DNA from: Channa striata
Lineage: Eukaryota; Chordata; Actinopteri; Anabantiformes; Channidae
NCBI GenBank assembly: GCA_033026295.1
Contig: CM065168.1
Span: 26,338,306 to 26,402,305 of the forward strand
DNA: 64,000 nucleotides
Reading direction: 5' to 3'
Made by a program: the position numbers and the translations under genes
Part shown: positions 11,401-20,099 of the stretch, in pieces
Numbering within the stretch: position 1 is the stretch's first letter
Layout of the letters: each line of letters opens with the position of its first letter
The notes under the pieces: model-generated
What the model was told of the DNA's origin: nothing
The model's database searches: none
What the model saw: the letters and a program-made list of their open reading frames with translations, nothing else

Positions 11401-14400
11401 AGGTGGAGGCTGAAAAATAACTGAACAGGTTCCTCAGAGTACAATGCCCCCCAATTCTCAAATGGAAGAATTTTGGCACAGCAAGGACAGGAGTTGGTCA
11501 CCTAGTCAAACTTAGCAACTCGGGCAGAAGGGCTTTAGAAAGAGAGGTGACCAAGAACCTGAGACAAAAAATGTATTATTTATTATTTACCACACAGGTG
11601 AAAAGAATAATGCTCTTCATAGTTGGCCATTGATAGCTTTAGAGAAATATATATATATATTCACGTTTTTAAAACAATTTAGAAGGTACGAAATTCTCTA
11701 TTGAAGCCCTCACAGCTGATAATGCATACTGTAACAGAGCAGAAGCTATGCAGTCAAATTGCAATGCACAGATTTGGTGAAGGCTACAAAAATAATTTCT
11801 TCTGTACTGCAGGTTCCTAAAATTGCAGTAGCCTCCCTAATTTTCAAATGGAAGAAGTTTGGCACAGTCAGGACATGAGCTTGGGGAGAAGAGCCTTATT
11901 ATGAGTTCCAGAAAGACAATCATCACAGCAACCCTTTACTGATTGGCTAGGTGACTAGACAGACACTTTTTCACCTTTGTGAGGAACAAGATTTCCTGGT
12001 CTGATGAAGCCAAAGCAGATATTTTTTACCTCAGTTCTAAACCTTATGTCTGGAGGAAACCAGGCATCGCTTATCACCTGCACAACTACTGTATATCCCT
12101 ACAGTGAAGCATGGTGGTGGCAGCATCATGCTGTGGGGGTGTTTTCCAGCAATAGAAACTGGGAGACTTAAAAATAAAGTACAGATAGATCTTCAATGAA
12201 AACCTGTTCCACCGAGATTAGGATCTAGAACAATCCTAAGCACACAGCCAAGACAACACAGGAGTGGCTTATAGACAAATGTCTCAGAGTGGCGCAATCA
12301 GACCCCTGACTTGCCCCTTGAATACCTCTGGAGAAACCTGAAAATAGCTGCCCAATTTCATGAATCGGTCCCTCATTTCCACTTCCTCCTTTGGACGTTT
12401 ATTTTGTTACCAATTTCCTCCACATCCTGTCTCTGTTCTTTGGTTACTCGGCCAACTTCACCATTAGTCATTAACCTCAATTGGTTTCACCTGTTCCCCC
12501 TGCCTATTTATGTTTGGACTTCAACACAGCTCTCTGCCAGACCATCTTGTTTTCTCACTTCTACTCTGCAGTTCTCCAAGAAGACTTTCGACCACGCTGG
12601 ATTTCATATTGGACTTTCATGCTGCGCCTGCCTCCCGTTTCTCCAAGAAGCCTTTTCTACCACGCTGGATTTCATGTTGGACTTTTCATGCTCCGCCTGT
12701 CTCGTGTAAGTGAGCGAACTTTACCCATTATCATCGGTGGATTTAATTTGTGTTTTTTGCAAGCTTGGATTCTGTTGGACCGTGTTGAATGTTTTACATT
12801 ATTACTTTTGATGCTTACTTTGTTACTTTGTTGATTACTCACCTCTGGATTATTTCTGCTTCAGTTGTTACTTTGTGGTTTTTTGTTTGATCCACTCACC
12901 TGATGTTGTCAGCCACCTTCTGTTCCCCGTGAATCCATTGTTTGTCCACTTACCTTGTCAAGTCTCCACCTCGTGATTCACCTCCTCTCCTCAATCATAT
13001 TCCCACTCTTCCACCCTTAAATTCATCCAATAAACAACTCTTTTCATGATACTCTTGTCTCTCACATTTCTGGGTCCAAAGAACAAATCCCGACAGTACG
13101 GTCTGGCCAGATTGGACCCGGAGAGAGACTAGAGGAACCACCATGAAACCACATTCCAATAATCTCCCTTGTCGGCAACCTCCCTCCCTCACCTCTGGAA
13201 TACTGTCCTTGTCACCCTCCCAGAGGGTTCTGGATTCTGACCCAGTCTTCCTAAGTCCGTTGGAGGCAAACAACATATGGAGGGAGTTAAAGGCACAAGC
13301 CTCGGACTTCTTTTTCTCTCCATCAGGTCAGGATCCAGAAATGCCTATTCTGAACCCCCACATACACCCCAGTGTTGCTTCACCCTGTAAAAACAGTCTA
13401 CGGAAATGTCATGGGAGCCACGGCACTCGCGTCCCATGCCCTCTAGTTCCGGCCACAGTCACCTGTTCTCCTGTCCCTGACTTGGTCTATGTTGCACCTG
13501 GTTCTGTTACTGCCCCTCATTCTGCACCTGTTTGCCCAGTTACGAGGCCTGCGTTGAGTCCAACGGACACCCTGCTTTCCCCAGTGCCCAAGTCCTCTAC
13601 CAAGTTTGCCCCCTCACCCACGGTTAGTGAGACCAAGCCACAGCCCAACAACACCTCCACACTTAGGAAACGACCGTCATGGGTGCCAAGCGCCGTAGGT
13701 CCCGCCACACCAGGTCTCCTAGTCCACAACCTTCCTCTGACTGTATTTCTCAGGCTCATTCTCCTTCTTCATTAACAGCAGAACTCACTTTGGACTCTAC
13801 CCAACGTCAGCAATGTCCCATTATTTGTCAGCTACTGTTAAAACTTTGGAGACAACTGTGACCCCAGGAGACCTTGAGGTTCGCTGTGTGGCAGCAGGTC
13901 AGGTGGAGGGCCTTTTTAAATCTAGGCCCTGGTTGCTGGATCTGCCCGGGGCACATCGGGTCCTGGAAGATGTGAGCGCTTTCAGGAGGGATATCTCTGC
14001 CCTGCTTCAACCACCTGTTCCTGAGCCAGCCAACTACTCTCCTGACCTGGGTGTTGTCTCTGAGCCTCCTACCAGAACCCGCTGATGCTCCTGCTCCGGT
14101 CCTGGCATCGGCTCACACCTCAGCCTCACCTTCACCAGTGGTCCTGCCTGATCCAGTCTCCGAGGGCATCGTCAACTGCACTGGCCCCGCACCTGGTTCT
14201 GATCCAGTCTCCGAGGGCATCGTCAACTGCACTGGCCCCGCACCTGGTTCTGATCCAGTCTCTGAGGGCATCGTCAACTGCACTGGCCCCGCACCTGGTT
14301 CTGATCCAGTTTCCGAGGGGGTCGTCGACTGCGTTGGACCCGCACCTGTCCCTTGTCCTGTTTCCACGGGGGCCTTTGACTGCAGTACCGCACCTGGTTC

Positions 14401-17400
14401 TGGCCGTGCTTCCACGGGGGCCGTCAACTGCGGTCCGCACCTGTTCCAGGTCCTGATTCCTCAGGGATGGTAGTCCCACGTCCCACCAGCCTCCAGCTCG
14501 GGGTGCTGCTCGCTCCCCGGAGGGTTTCTGTCGTCACCGCCAGCCTCCAGTTCGATCTCCAGAGGGCTTCTCCCGTCGGCACCGACCTCCATCTCAGCGT
14601 CCTGTCTGCTCCCTGGAGGGCTTCTACCATCGCCATTGGCCTCCAGCTTTAGCTCCAAAGGACTTTTTCCATCATCACCGACCCCAGCGTAACCTTCAGT
14701 CTCAATCTTCAGCCTGGCTCGACTTTGTTGATTACTCACCTCTGAATTATTTCTGCTTCAGTTGTTACTTTGTGGTTTTTTGTTTGATCCACTCACCTGA
14801 TGTTGTCAGCCACCTTCTGTTCCCCATGAATCCATTGTTTGTCCACTTACCTTGTCAAGTCTCCACCTGGTGATTCACCTACTCTCCTCAATCCTATTCC
14901 CACCCTTCCACCCATAAATTCATCCAATAAACAACTCTTTTCCTGATACTCTTGTCTCTCACATTTCGGGTCCAAAGAACAAATCCCGACACCCAATTAC
15001 AGTCCCCATCCAACCTGACTGAGCTTGAGAAATTTGCAAAGAATGGCAGAAAATCACCCGACTCCAGGTGGCTAAAGCTCGTCACTTTATACCCACAAAT
15101 ACTTAAGGCTGTAATTGCTGCCAAAGAACTGATTAAAGGGTCCAAATACTTGCAACATAGTATATTATGTATTCTAGCTTCAACATTTTACCATGCAGAC
15201 TTTCCTTCACAATAAAACCAGCAGGTCATGTCATCATGGCTGTTTGGATATGTTTTTAATTGCCGTAATTTCTGGACTGTTGAGCGCACCTGAATATAAG
15301 CCCCATCCACTAAATTTAAAAAGAAAAATTTACATAAGCCACACTTCTCTATAAGCCGCAGGTGTCCGCATTGTAACGGACGCATATGTGGCATTTATAG
15401 CAACATAGCAGCTCCCCCATCGTTGCATGAATGTGAGTGTGAATGGGTAGACTGCTTTGAGTACCAACAGGTAGAAAAGTGCTATATAAGTGCAGTGTCT
15501 CTCTGTATGCCCCTAAGATAGACTGAACCCAGCCTCTTACCCAGTGACAGCTGGGATAAGGTCCAGCCGTTCCTGGATCAGGTGTACCTAATAAAGTGGC
15601 AAGTGAGTCTATTTACTTTGGTTCCATAATAGGTGTGCAAAATAGATTGGTGCAAAATAAACCCAGTGTGCGTAACTTTCTATTGAAAAAAGGGAGACCT
15701 GATTCTAGGCGAACCTGGTCTGCGGTTTAAATTACTTGATGGTCAGTTGCCGTCACATTACACTGTGTCACAAAGATTTTGCTACTTGGACGAAAATATG
15801 TGCCGTATAGTAAATCGAGTGTGCTGATTCCAAATCTGAAGTCAGAATTAACGCAGCACGTACAGATTTTAAGTTAAATGCATATTTACGCATGATATAT
15901 AATATTGATTACAGCGATTAGGCCTGATATATATGTACTGTACATAATACATGTGCACTAGCACTAGACTTGCTGTGCACTAGCTATTCTTGGTGGGAGG
16001 ATGAATGCTGCATGAGAAGGACATGCCTGGGCACGTATGTCTGGCCAAAATAAAATAAAATCGGACTACAGGTATATAAGGCAAGTGAGACTTAGAGCGC
16101 CTGCAGATAAGTTTTCTTGAAAGTGTTGCTGTGTTAAGATGAATAGGCGCAGCTGTGTTAACAGTCCGGACAGTTTTTGTTACGTTTGCGGTAAATATGC
16201 TCTCTCTGATCAGCGCAAGAATCTGACAAAGAGGGTGAAGACTGCTTACAAGTACTATTGTGGTTGCCAAATTGGAGATCAGGATAAAAGTTGGGCACCT
16301 CACTTCTGCTGCAGGGTATGTTACGTTGGACTAACACAGTGGTTGAATGGCAAAAGGAATGCGATGCCTTTCAGTGCGCCAATGATATGGTGTGAACAAA
16401 AAAATCACCTCTTGAACTGTTATTTCTGTATGACTAACATTGCTGGATTTTCCAAGAAAAACAAGTCAAACATTGTTTATCCTGATTGTGAGTCCGCTCT
16501 TAAGCCAGTGCCACATGATGAACAGAATCCAGCGCCATTACCTCCTGCATGTCCTGTTGATGACACTGACAGTTCCAATGAGAGTGTGGAAGAAAATGCC
16601 GCTGACGAATTGTATGAACCAGAGTGTGATGAGAGAAGGCCACACTTGCTAAGCCAATCTGATTTGGATGATCTTGTGAGGGATCTCTCGTTATCAAAAG
16701 AGAAGTCTGAACTTTTAGCTTCTACACTGCAGGAGTGGAATTTGCTACAAAAGGGCACGACGACGACTTTTAAGCGCAAAAGCAGGTGCTTAAAACACTT
16801 TTGAACAGTACTGAATGAACCTTAAGGTGATTTTTTTTAACATATGTTGATTTTATGTTTATTGATGGTAATCCTTGTCATGCTGACATGCTTACACGTG
16901 TGCAAACAGTTCTGCAATAAAACTAGTTCTGTAATCAGATTCTGCATAATAACGTATTATAATTTTACATATGTATGCATAGCTTGAGTTCTGGACGTGC
17001 TAGACAAAATCTGACTTCAGATTCGGAACCAGCATACTTGATTCATTATAAAAGACATGACAAACGCTCAGTAGCAGACAAAAATGTTTCATTTGTGACT
17101 CTGTATACTTGTGCGTCTCACGCTGCCACACATTTAAAAGAGCTCTGAGCTCCATTACATATTTTCAAATCTAATGACTGACATCAGCTCTCTCAACAGC
17201 AACAGTGCCTTTGTGTATGGTTGCTAAGTCATTCATTTGTTCATGCTCCATACCTCAAGTAAATTTATATGTGCCACATGTTTATGGATGTATTTATATT
17301 TTTTTTGTTTTCATGGAGCCAGAGGCTGTTCAAGGTGTTCGTCAAGGGCACCATTTTACCATGCTACTGGTTTCCATACGGATGTTTCCTCTATCCTGTC

Positions 17401-17652
17401 ATCTGAGCCATATGAACTGATTTTTGGTTGGGTCCAGATTGGGGTCAGTCAATTAATCATGAGTAATCACAGTAAAATGTGCAGTTATTTTATTTTTAAC
17501 TGATTCACAGCCTTAATTTTATTGAACAAATCACATTTAAAGTAAAAAAAACATTTGAAGTTTCTTTTACCTGACAGAGGATTTGGTTGTAAAAAGAAGA
17601 GAATCCATCCAGTGTTTAGGAAAACCACACCAATCTGAACAGTCCACTGCAT
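5366..17652 (-). CDS. Putative chimeric CC chemokine with N-terminal mucin-like repeats
   Basis: Proposed minus-strand exons are 17571-17652, 6230-6622, 5996-6055, 5807-5900 and 5366-5459, giving 723 nt or 240 aa. All junctions have GT/AG sites and every phase fits (phase 1 three times, then phase 2). Exon 1 encodes a 27-aa hydrophobic leader starting MQWTVQIGVVFLNTGW. Exon 2 encodes a Thr/Ser/Pro-rich 19-residue repeat (TEMTSTTSVNPVNIISTPS type) after a segment with one Cys (EFCIHPPEIPWTPP). Exon 3 adds 20 polar residues. Exons 4-5 are a CC-chemokine core with all four Cys (NCCFGFYKG, DNHC, RRICV), ending KKMLDEKFM. The family would be a secreted ligand for G-protein-coupled receptors on leukocytes. 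Known mucin-stalk chemokines (CX3CL1, CXCL16) carry the stalk C-terminally, the reverse of this. Oddities: intron 1 is 10.9 kb of transposons, and the conserved Trp of the C-terminal helix (DPWV) is Arg. Exons 4-5 as chemokine are certain. The joining to exons 1-3 is inferred, and the locus could be a pseudogene. Confidence 0.5.
5807..5900 (-). CDS. CC-chemokine core exon (chimeric locus)
   Basis: Acceptor TTTTTTAAG precedes 5900 and donor GTAAGT follows 5807. The exon encodes the adjacent CC pair and the third Cys (CCFGFYKGKLRKDLIMSYYE, then DNHCPKTGI). It is 94 bp against 112 bp in both intact paralogues because 18 bp (six codons) are missing at the 5' edge, which keeps the frame. Confidence 0.8.
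5996..6055 (-). CDS. Putative 60-bp linker exon (chimeric locus)
   Basis: Acceptor TTGTCTTCAG before 6055 and donor GTAAGATA after 5996. It is open in the required phase (1 to 1) and encodes a polar 20-residue segment (ESEHKKQRNIFSNMNPAVI). Its 3' edge lies where the intact paralogue has the end of its signal-peptide exon, so it may be a remodelled remnant. Predicted only from splice sites and phase. Confidence 0.35.
6230..6622 (-). CDS. Mucin-like Thr/Ser/Pro repeat exon (chimeric locus)
   Basis: Acceptor TTTATTTTCAG before 6622 and a strong donor GTAAGTCC after 6230. The 393-bp exon is open throughout and symmetric (phase 1-1). It encodes a head with one Cys (SSVEFCIHPPEIPWTPP), about five 19-residue repeats rich in Thr, Ser and Pro with one NIT glycosylation sequon, and a basic tail (SGKRKETKITYK). 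A related segment, EFCIH followed by TWAPPVHS, occurs at 24,841-24,935, so the exon belongs to a duplicated gene family rather than being random repeat. Confidence 0.5.
6301..6545. repeat. 57-bp coding minisatellite, two alternating unit types
   Basis: The TTTACAG landmark recurs at 6307, 6364, 6421 and 6478 (period 57), with a diverged fifth unit after it. Units alternate between GATGGTGTCGAGG and GATGTTGTTGAGG types, so the true higher-order period is 114 bp. The period is 19 codons, so copy-number change keeps the frame. Confidence 0.9.
6690..7590 (+). mobile_element. 5'-truncated L2-type LINE fragment
   Basis: An open frame at 6701-7378 encodes the C-terminal part of an L2-type reverse transcriptase (ARNLGVIFDQDLSF, LDYCNSLLSG, QLIQNAAARLLT, LHWLPIKCRIEFK, FKTRLKTFLF). 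It is followed by a 3' UTR ending GGCGCTATATAAATAAA and a GAATT-type tail, the standard 3' end of teleost L2 elements. The catalytic region is absent. It sits in the putative first intron of the chimeric chemokine locus, opposite in orientation to the gene. Confidence 0.85.
8076..9977 (-). pseudogene. Rex1-like LINE reverse transcriptase, broken
   Basis: The RT reads from the fingers (RKAPGPDGIPGCVLRACAEQ) through FRPVALTPVIAKCFERLVLT and MLFVDFSSAFNTVSPSRL to GLPQGCV. TAG at 8817-8819 then interrupts the frame. After the stop, reading continues in the same frame as SPLLYSLFTHDC and the catalytic box, which reads FAPDTT near 8,735-8,750 instead of FADDT, so the first of the paired Asp residues is Pro. 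A second TAG at 8451-8453 precedes RLYFLRRLKKSHL and a C-terminal segment ending in FFPPAV. The element cannot make active RT. Confidence 0.8.
10067..11086 (-). pseudogene. Rex1-like LINE N-terminal region and endonuclease
   Basis: The first Met fitting the family is at 11,032 (MAARTYREARRLSRF). A hydrophobic segment and an Arg-rich stretch (RRRRRRRDRKQRRGKRGG) follow, then an APE-like endonuclease with NVQSLANKLDELR, FSETWLH, GGGLCIYVNK, AGDFNHCN and LDHVYTS, the usual metal-binding and catalytic landmarks. The frame ends at 10,067 just after the LDHVY motif. The downstream linker continues in another frame (PKYPPLIGRVKST), showing a frameshift. Confidence 0.75.
11400..12355 (+). mobile_element. 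Degenerate Tc1-like transposon, 5' part
   Basis: Two Tc1-like pieces are visible. One is at about 11,400-11,560 and contains CAAATGGAAGAATTTTGGCA and AGAGAGGTGACCAAGAACC. The second, starting at about 11,830, repeats the CAAATGGAAGAAGTTTGGCA segment and runs on through CTGGTCTGATGAAGCC, AAGCATGGTGGTGGCAGC and CCTCTGGAGAAACCTGAAAA. These are characteristic Tc1-family transposase DNA segments, here full of stops and indels. The element continues at 14,997 after the Gypsy-type insertion. Confidence 0.8.
12356..13095 (+). repeat. 5' LTR of the Gypsy-type element
   Basis: 740 bp. It contains a tandem pair of about 59 bp (CCACGCTGGATTTCAT repeated at about 12,594 and 12,660) and an AATAAA at about 13,028. 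It ends CCCGACA. Its last 271 bp recur at 14,722-14,991. Confidence 0.7.
13143..14470 (+). pseudogene. Remnant gag-like ORFs with Pro/Ser-rich repeats
   Basis: An open frame at 13143-13775 begins MKPHSNNLPCRQPPSL just after the LTR leader and is Pro/Ser rich. A second frame (14051-14473) contains repeats of the type DPVSEGIVNCTGPAPGS. No nucleocapsid zinc knuckle, protease, RT or integrase is visible. Position after the leader suggests a decayed gag. The function of the repeat part is unknown, and the open frames may survive only because the repeats lack stops. Confidence 0.4.
14151..14456. repeat. 51-bp tandem repeats inside the Gypsy-type element
   Basis: About three near-identical units (GATCCAGTCTCCGAGGGCAT start, ending CCGCACCTGGTTCT) at 14,151-14,304 are followed by two or three diverged units. 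The period of 51 is 17 codons, so several frames stay open on both strands. Confidence 0.85.
14722..14991 (+). repeat. Truncated 3' LTR of the Gypsy-type element
   Basis: Matches 12,825-13,095 with few differences, starting ACTTTGTTGATTACTCACC and ending CCCGACA, immediately before the second CCCAA target copy. The 5' two thirds of the LTR were lost, probably in the same deletion that removed pol. Confidence 0.85.
14992..15180 (+). mobile_element. Degenerate Tc1-like transposon, 3' part
   Basis: This continues the Tc1 sequence broken at 12,355, with CCCATCCAACCTGACTGAGC, CTTGAGAAATTTGCAAAG, GGCTGTAATTGCTGCCAAAG and GGGTCCAAATACTTG. All are characteristic of the 3' end of a Tc1 transposase gene and its terminal repeat. 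Confidence 0.8.
15240..15620. repeat. Mosaic of interspersed-repeat fragments
   Basis: 15,260-15,380 resembles the pogo-like MITE seen at 56,697 (CCGTAATTTCTGGACTGT, then GCGCACC and ATAAGCC). 15,425-15,500 is an inverted piece of the repeat family also present at 53,410 and 54,762. 15,575-15,610 (GTGTACCTAATAAAGTGGC) recurs at 29,800-29,825. These are old nested insertions with no coding content. Confidence 0.5.
15760..17105. mobile_element. Inverted-repeat element carrying a Cys-rich ORF
   Basis: Long imperfect inverted repeats flank the ORF at 16,139. The left core 15,813-15,861 contains GTGTGCTGATTCCAAATCTG and AGTCAG. The right core 16,994-17,045 is its reverse complement with CTGACTTCAG and ATTCGGAACCAGC. 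Similarity extends outward (GTCACAAAGATTTTGCTAC on the left, GCAGACAAAAATGTTTCATT then TGTGAC on the right). This suggests a DNA transposon or foldback unit whose only cargo is the Cys-rich protein. Exact ends were not resolved. Confidence 0.55.
16139..16804 (+). CDS. Cysteine-rich putative zinc-binding protein of a mobile element
   Basis: An intact 221-aa frame starts MNRRSCVNSPDSFCYVCGKY. The first 110 residues carry many paired cysteines (CYVC, CGC, FCCRVC, then NHLLNCYFC), consistent with one or more structural zinc sites. The middle is acidic and Ser-rich (DDTDSSNESVEENAADELYE). The C-terminus has DLVRDLSLSKEKSELLASTL, a predicted helix. I recall similar proteins as repeated, transposon-associated sequences in animal genomes, but I cannot name a characterised function. 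The flanking inverted repeats support a mobile origin. No transposase catalytic motif is present, so it is non-autonomous or a captured accessory gene. It is remarkably undamaged compared with its neighbours. Confidence 0.6.
   Translation: MNRRSCVNSPDSFCYVCGKYALSDQRKNLTKRVKTAYKYYCGCQIGDQDKSWAPHFCCRVCYVGLTQWLNGKRNAMPFSAPMIWCEQKNHLLNCYFCMTNIAGFSKKNKSNIVYPDCESALKPVPHDEQNPAPLPPACPVDDTDSSNESVEENAADELYEPECDERRPHLLSQSDLDDLVRDLSLSKEKSELLASTLQEWNLLQKGTTTTFKRKSRCLKHF
17106..17570. other. Non-coding sequence before putative exon 1
   Basis: Nothing recognised. It would be the 5' end of intron 1 of the chimeric chemokine locus. Confidence 0.3.
17571..17652 (-). CDS. Signal-peptide-like exon 1 of chimeric chemokine locus
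   Basis: ATG at 17,650-17,652 and donor GTAAAAG after 17,571. The 82-bp exon encodes a hydrophobic leader (MQWTVQIGVVFLNTGW, then ILFFLQPNPLS) and ends in phase 1, which fits the acceptor at 6622. A close homologue of identical length with the same donor phase lies at 25,572-25,653, so selection or recent duplication has kept it as an exon. There is no intervening chemokine exon before 6622 on this strand. Confidence 0.5.
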
Positions 17653-19560
17653 GTTTCTATTTTCCAGCTGATCCTCTTTCTGAACTGGAAAAAGCTGCAG
17701 ACACAGTCTGTGTGGGATACTGCTTGATTAAACCAAGTTGCTGACATTTTATAGTTGCGTGTTTGTGAGCGCGTGTGTGTGTTCTACCACCACAACACAA
17801 CCAATAACCCGCATCTGCTCATGTGATGTTTTTCACATGTCGCTCTCACGCTGTTTTACCACAAGTGAAGTTCAAGCTTTTGCTCTTTTTACATTTCTAA
17901 CAAAGCTATCAATAGTAGGTTAATGCAAATTTGAAAACCCAGCTACTACTCTTCATCAGCTATGGCTGTTTGTCACAAGTCTGCCCCAGCATAAACAACC
18001 CAAACAGTTTCGAAGAAACCCAAACATCATAATGTTAATAACGTGTTTGTTCTTCATATTATTAAATGTCAGTAGAGGCTCATCATGGCCTTTGCAGCAA
18101 TAACTGTCCGTGCTATTCTGCTGAACTTTTTTTTGTTTTTTTTGTTGTTATTGTTATTGTTGCTTTTTTGCTGATATTGAGGTGTGATAACCTCCAACAC
18201 AGGAAATTTACCAGAATACGGTGACAAAGTCTATTGATTTTTCCAGTTATTCCAACATCAGCCATTTACTTCAAAATTTTTCAGGGCTTCGAATCTCAGC
18301 ATTTTTGCAACAGTTTTGTAGCAGCTGGCACATACTCTGGTATAGGTCTCAGTTAAGACCCACTTTAGTTTTCATGTCTAAATCCATCTGAAACAGCAGA
18401 CAAAGTATCCTGACTGTGATCTCTTGTTTAGATTGAACCGGTGGCTGAATTTCTGAAGCTTCAGCAAAATAAGCTGCTCCCATCTGAGGTGACTGCTGAG
18501 GAATGACGGAGTTACTGAGAAAAAGTGAGTAAAGTGACCATAACTCTGCTCATGTAATATGTGTCTTAAGGAAGAGAGGAACACTGGAGATGATGCTTAT
18601 GTTTACTTCTTGTTTGAATGCCCTGGGAGTTTCAACTGGAGGACTTTGAGGAGGATGAGGCCAAGCCTCTTCTAAAACTGACAAGACCCCAATTGTAATG
18701 GTTACCGTAACAGGATACTGTAACTATAGTACCCAAAAGCAGAAGCTGAGACACGCCAAGTCTGCAGAAGGTTTATTAACACATGAACTTCTAAAATAGT
18801 TATCGAATTATCACACAACACTGATACTATAATGCTCAGCACTGCACTTGAGGAGATGACATTGACAAAGACAGAGACTTGGACTATAAATAAACTCACT
18901 CAAAAGATATACCAATGTTAACTCAAATAACAATATGAACTCAAAAGCAGAGACTTAAACTATAACAAAATCCTTGACTACTGAGACTATTATACTTGGC
19001 TCAGACATTTGAGATAACAATTCTATCTCAAAGGCAGATACTTAGACTACAACAAAATTCACTCTTAATGAGGAGACTAACACTATAACAGAAAACCTTA
19101 CAGAGGAGATTAATATTGCAAACTGAAATTTACTGTAAACAAGAAGACTAACAAACCAATTTGAACTTTCAACAGACTCACAACAGTAGCAAAGGATGAA
19201 GATCACGAAAGGAAGAAACGATTAGCAAGATGCACCAAAATCACTAACCATCCCAAACTAAACACTTAAGGACTTAAATACTAACATGCAAGGGTAATGA
19301 TGATGACGATGAAAGGCAAAAGGTGAGTGCACAGCTAAGCAGTGAAGGCGGGGAGGACTGCTGCAGGAACACCCAACAAAAAAATGAATCTCTATGCAAA
19401 AGATTGGGGCAGTGAAAATTTAAAAAAGGAAAAAAAACACCCAACTTATAACAACAATTATCAACAACACTACAGTGTTACTTTGACTCAGTAGTTCCAT
19501 GACCCGTGAATGTGTTTTTGGTCAATGTGTCCATTGTCCATGTCTCATTTATCACTTCAT
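17653..19560. other. Non-coding sequence upstream of the chimeric locus
   Basis: Would contain the promoter of the chimeric gene if it is expressed. 18,890-19,170 is a degenerate array of short motifs of the GAGACTAACACTATAAC kind. No exon recognised. Confidence 0.3.
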
Positions 19561-19599
19561 GTGCTTAAGGTGGTAATGTCTCTGTGCTCTTCTGGAGTT

Positions 19600-20070
19600 T
19601 TTGAAAACCACCTTTCATTGATTGTAAACTACAGATGTTCCAAAATCATCAGCCTGGCTCAGAATTACGTCAGGAGCCTGACAGAACAGCAGCAGGAGGC
19701 TAACAGCTCCAACCGGCTGGGCCCAGTGGAGGTGGTGATGGAGGTGGTTCCAAAGGTCCTGCAGGGTTTCTGGTTGCCTCCTGCAAAACTTGGTTCAACA
19801 TGCCGTTCAGTAAAATAGCTGTTGAAATCACAAAAGCCCTTCAGGTCAATGTCCACATTGCTCTGTACACCACTCTTTCAGGTACCCTTCTCCCAGTCTA
19901 TCAGAAACAAGATGGTCCTGTCTATCAAGGAAAAGATTACAGGGTTACGCTCAAGACATCCTGGTGAAGAGCCTCATCTGCTTTGCAAGAGACGTGCTGA
20001 ACACCGCCAGTGTTGCAGCAAAAGAGATCTGTGTGCTGTTCCAGCTGCCGCAATGCTTAAAGGATACTTT
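19600..20070 (+). pseudogene. Decayed coding sequence, possibly perilipin-like
   Basis: Coding-like segments appear in successive plus-strand frames: SLAQNYVRSLTEQQQEANSS, then LYTTLFQVPFSQSIRNKM and SIKEKITGLRSRHP, then, after a frame change near 19,962, SLICFARDVLNTASVAAKE. GC content is higher than in the surroundings. The helix-rich pattern reminds me of the C-terminal half of perilipins, but the identification is weak. There is no start, no splice structure and at least one frameshift, so it is a relic, perhaps a retrocopy. Confidence 0.3.
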
Positions 20071-20099
20071 TGGCAACACACAAATACATTATTGTTGTT

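Larger units (their letters stand above)
12356..14991 (+). mobile_element. Gypsy-type LTR element, internally deleted, inserted in Tc1
   Basis: It is bounded by a 5-bp target duplication CCCAA (12,351-12,355 and 14,992-14,996). The 5' LTR is 12,356-13,095 and ends CCCGACA. The 3' LTR is truncated to 14,722-14,991, matching 12,825-13,095 at high identity. The 5' LTR starts TTTCATG where TG would be expected, probably a point change. After the 5' LTR comes GTACGGTCTGGCCAGATTGGACC, which resembles the leader of teleost Gypsy elements. Only a short gag-like stretch remains, with no pol. It splits the host Tc1 element exactly, so it is the younger insertion. Confidence 0.75.

Noticed and set aside
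14113..14479. Minus-strand frames in the 51-bp repeat array
   Set aside because: They are open only because the repeat unit has no stop in several frames. No start context and no similarity.
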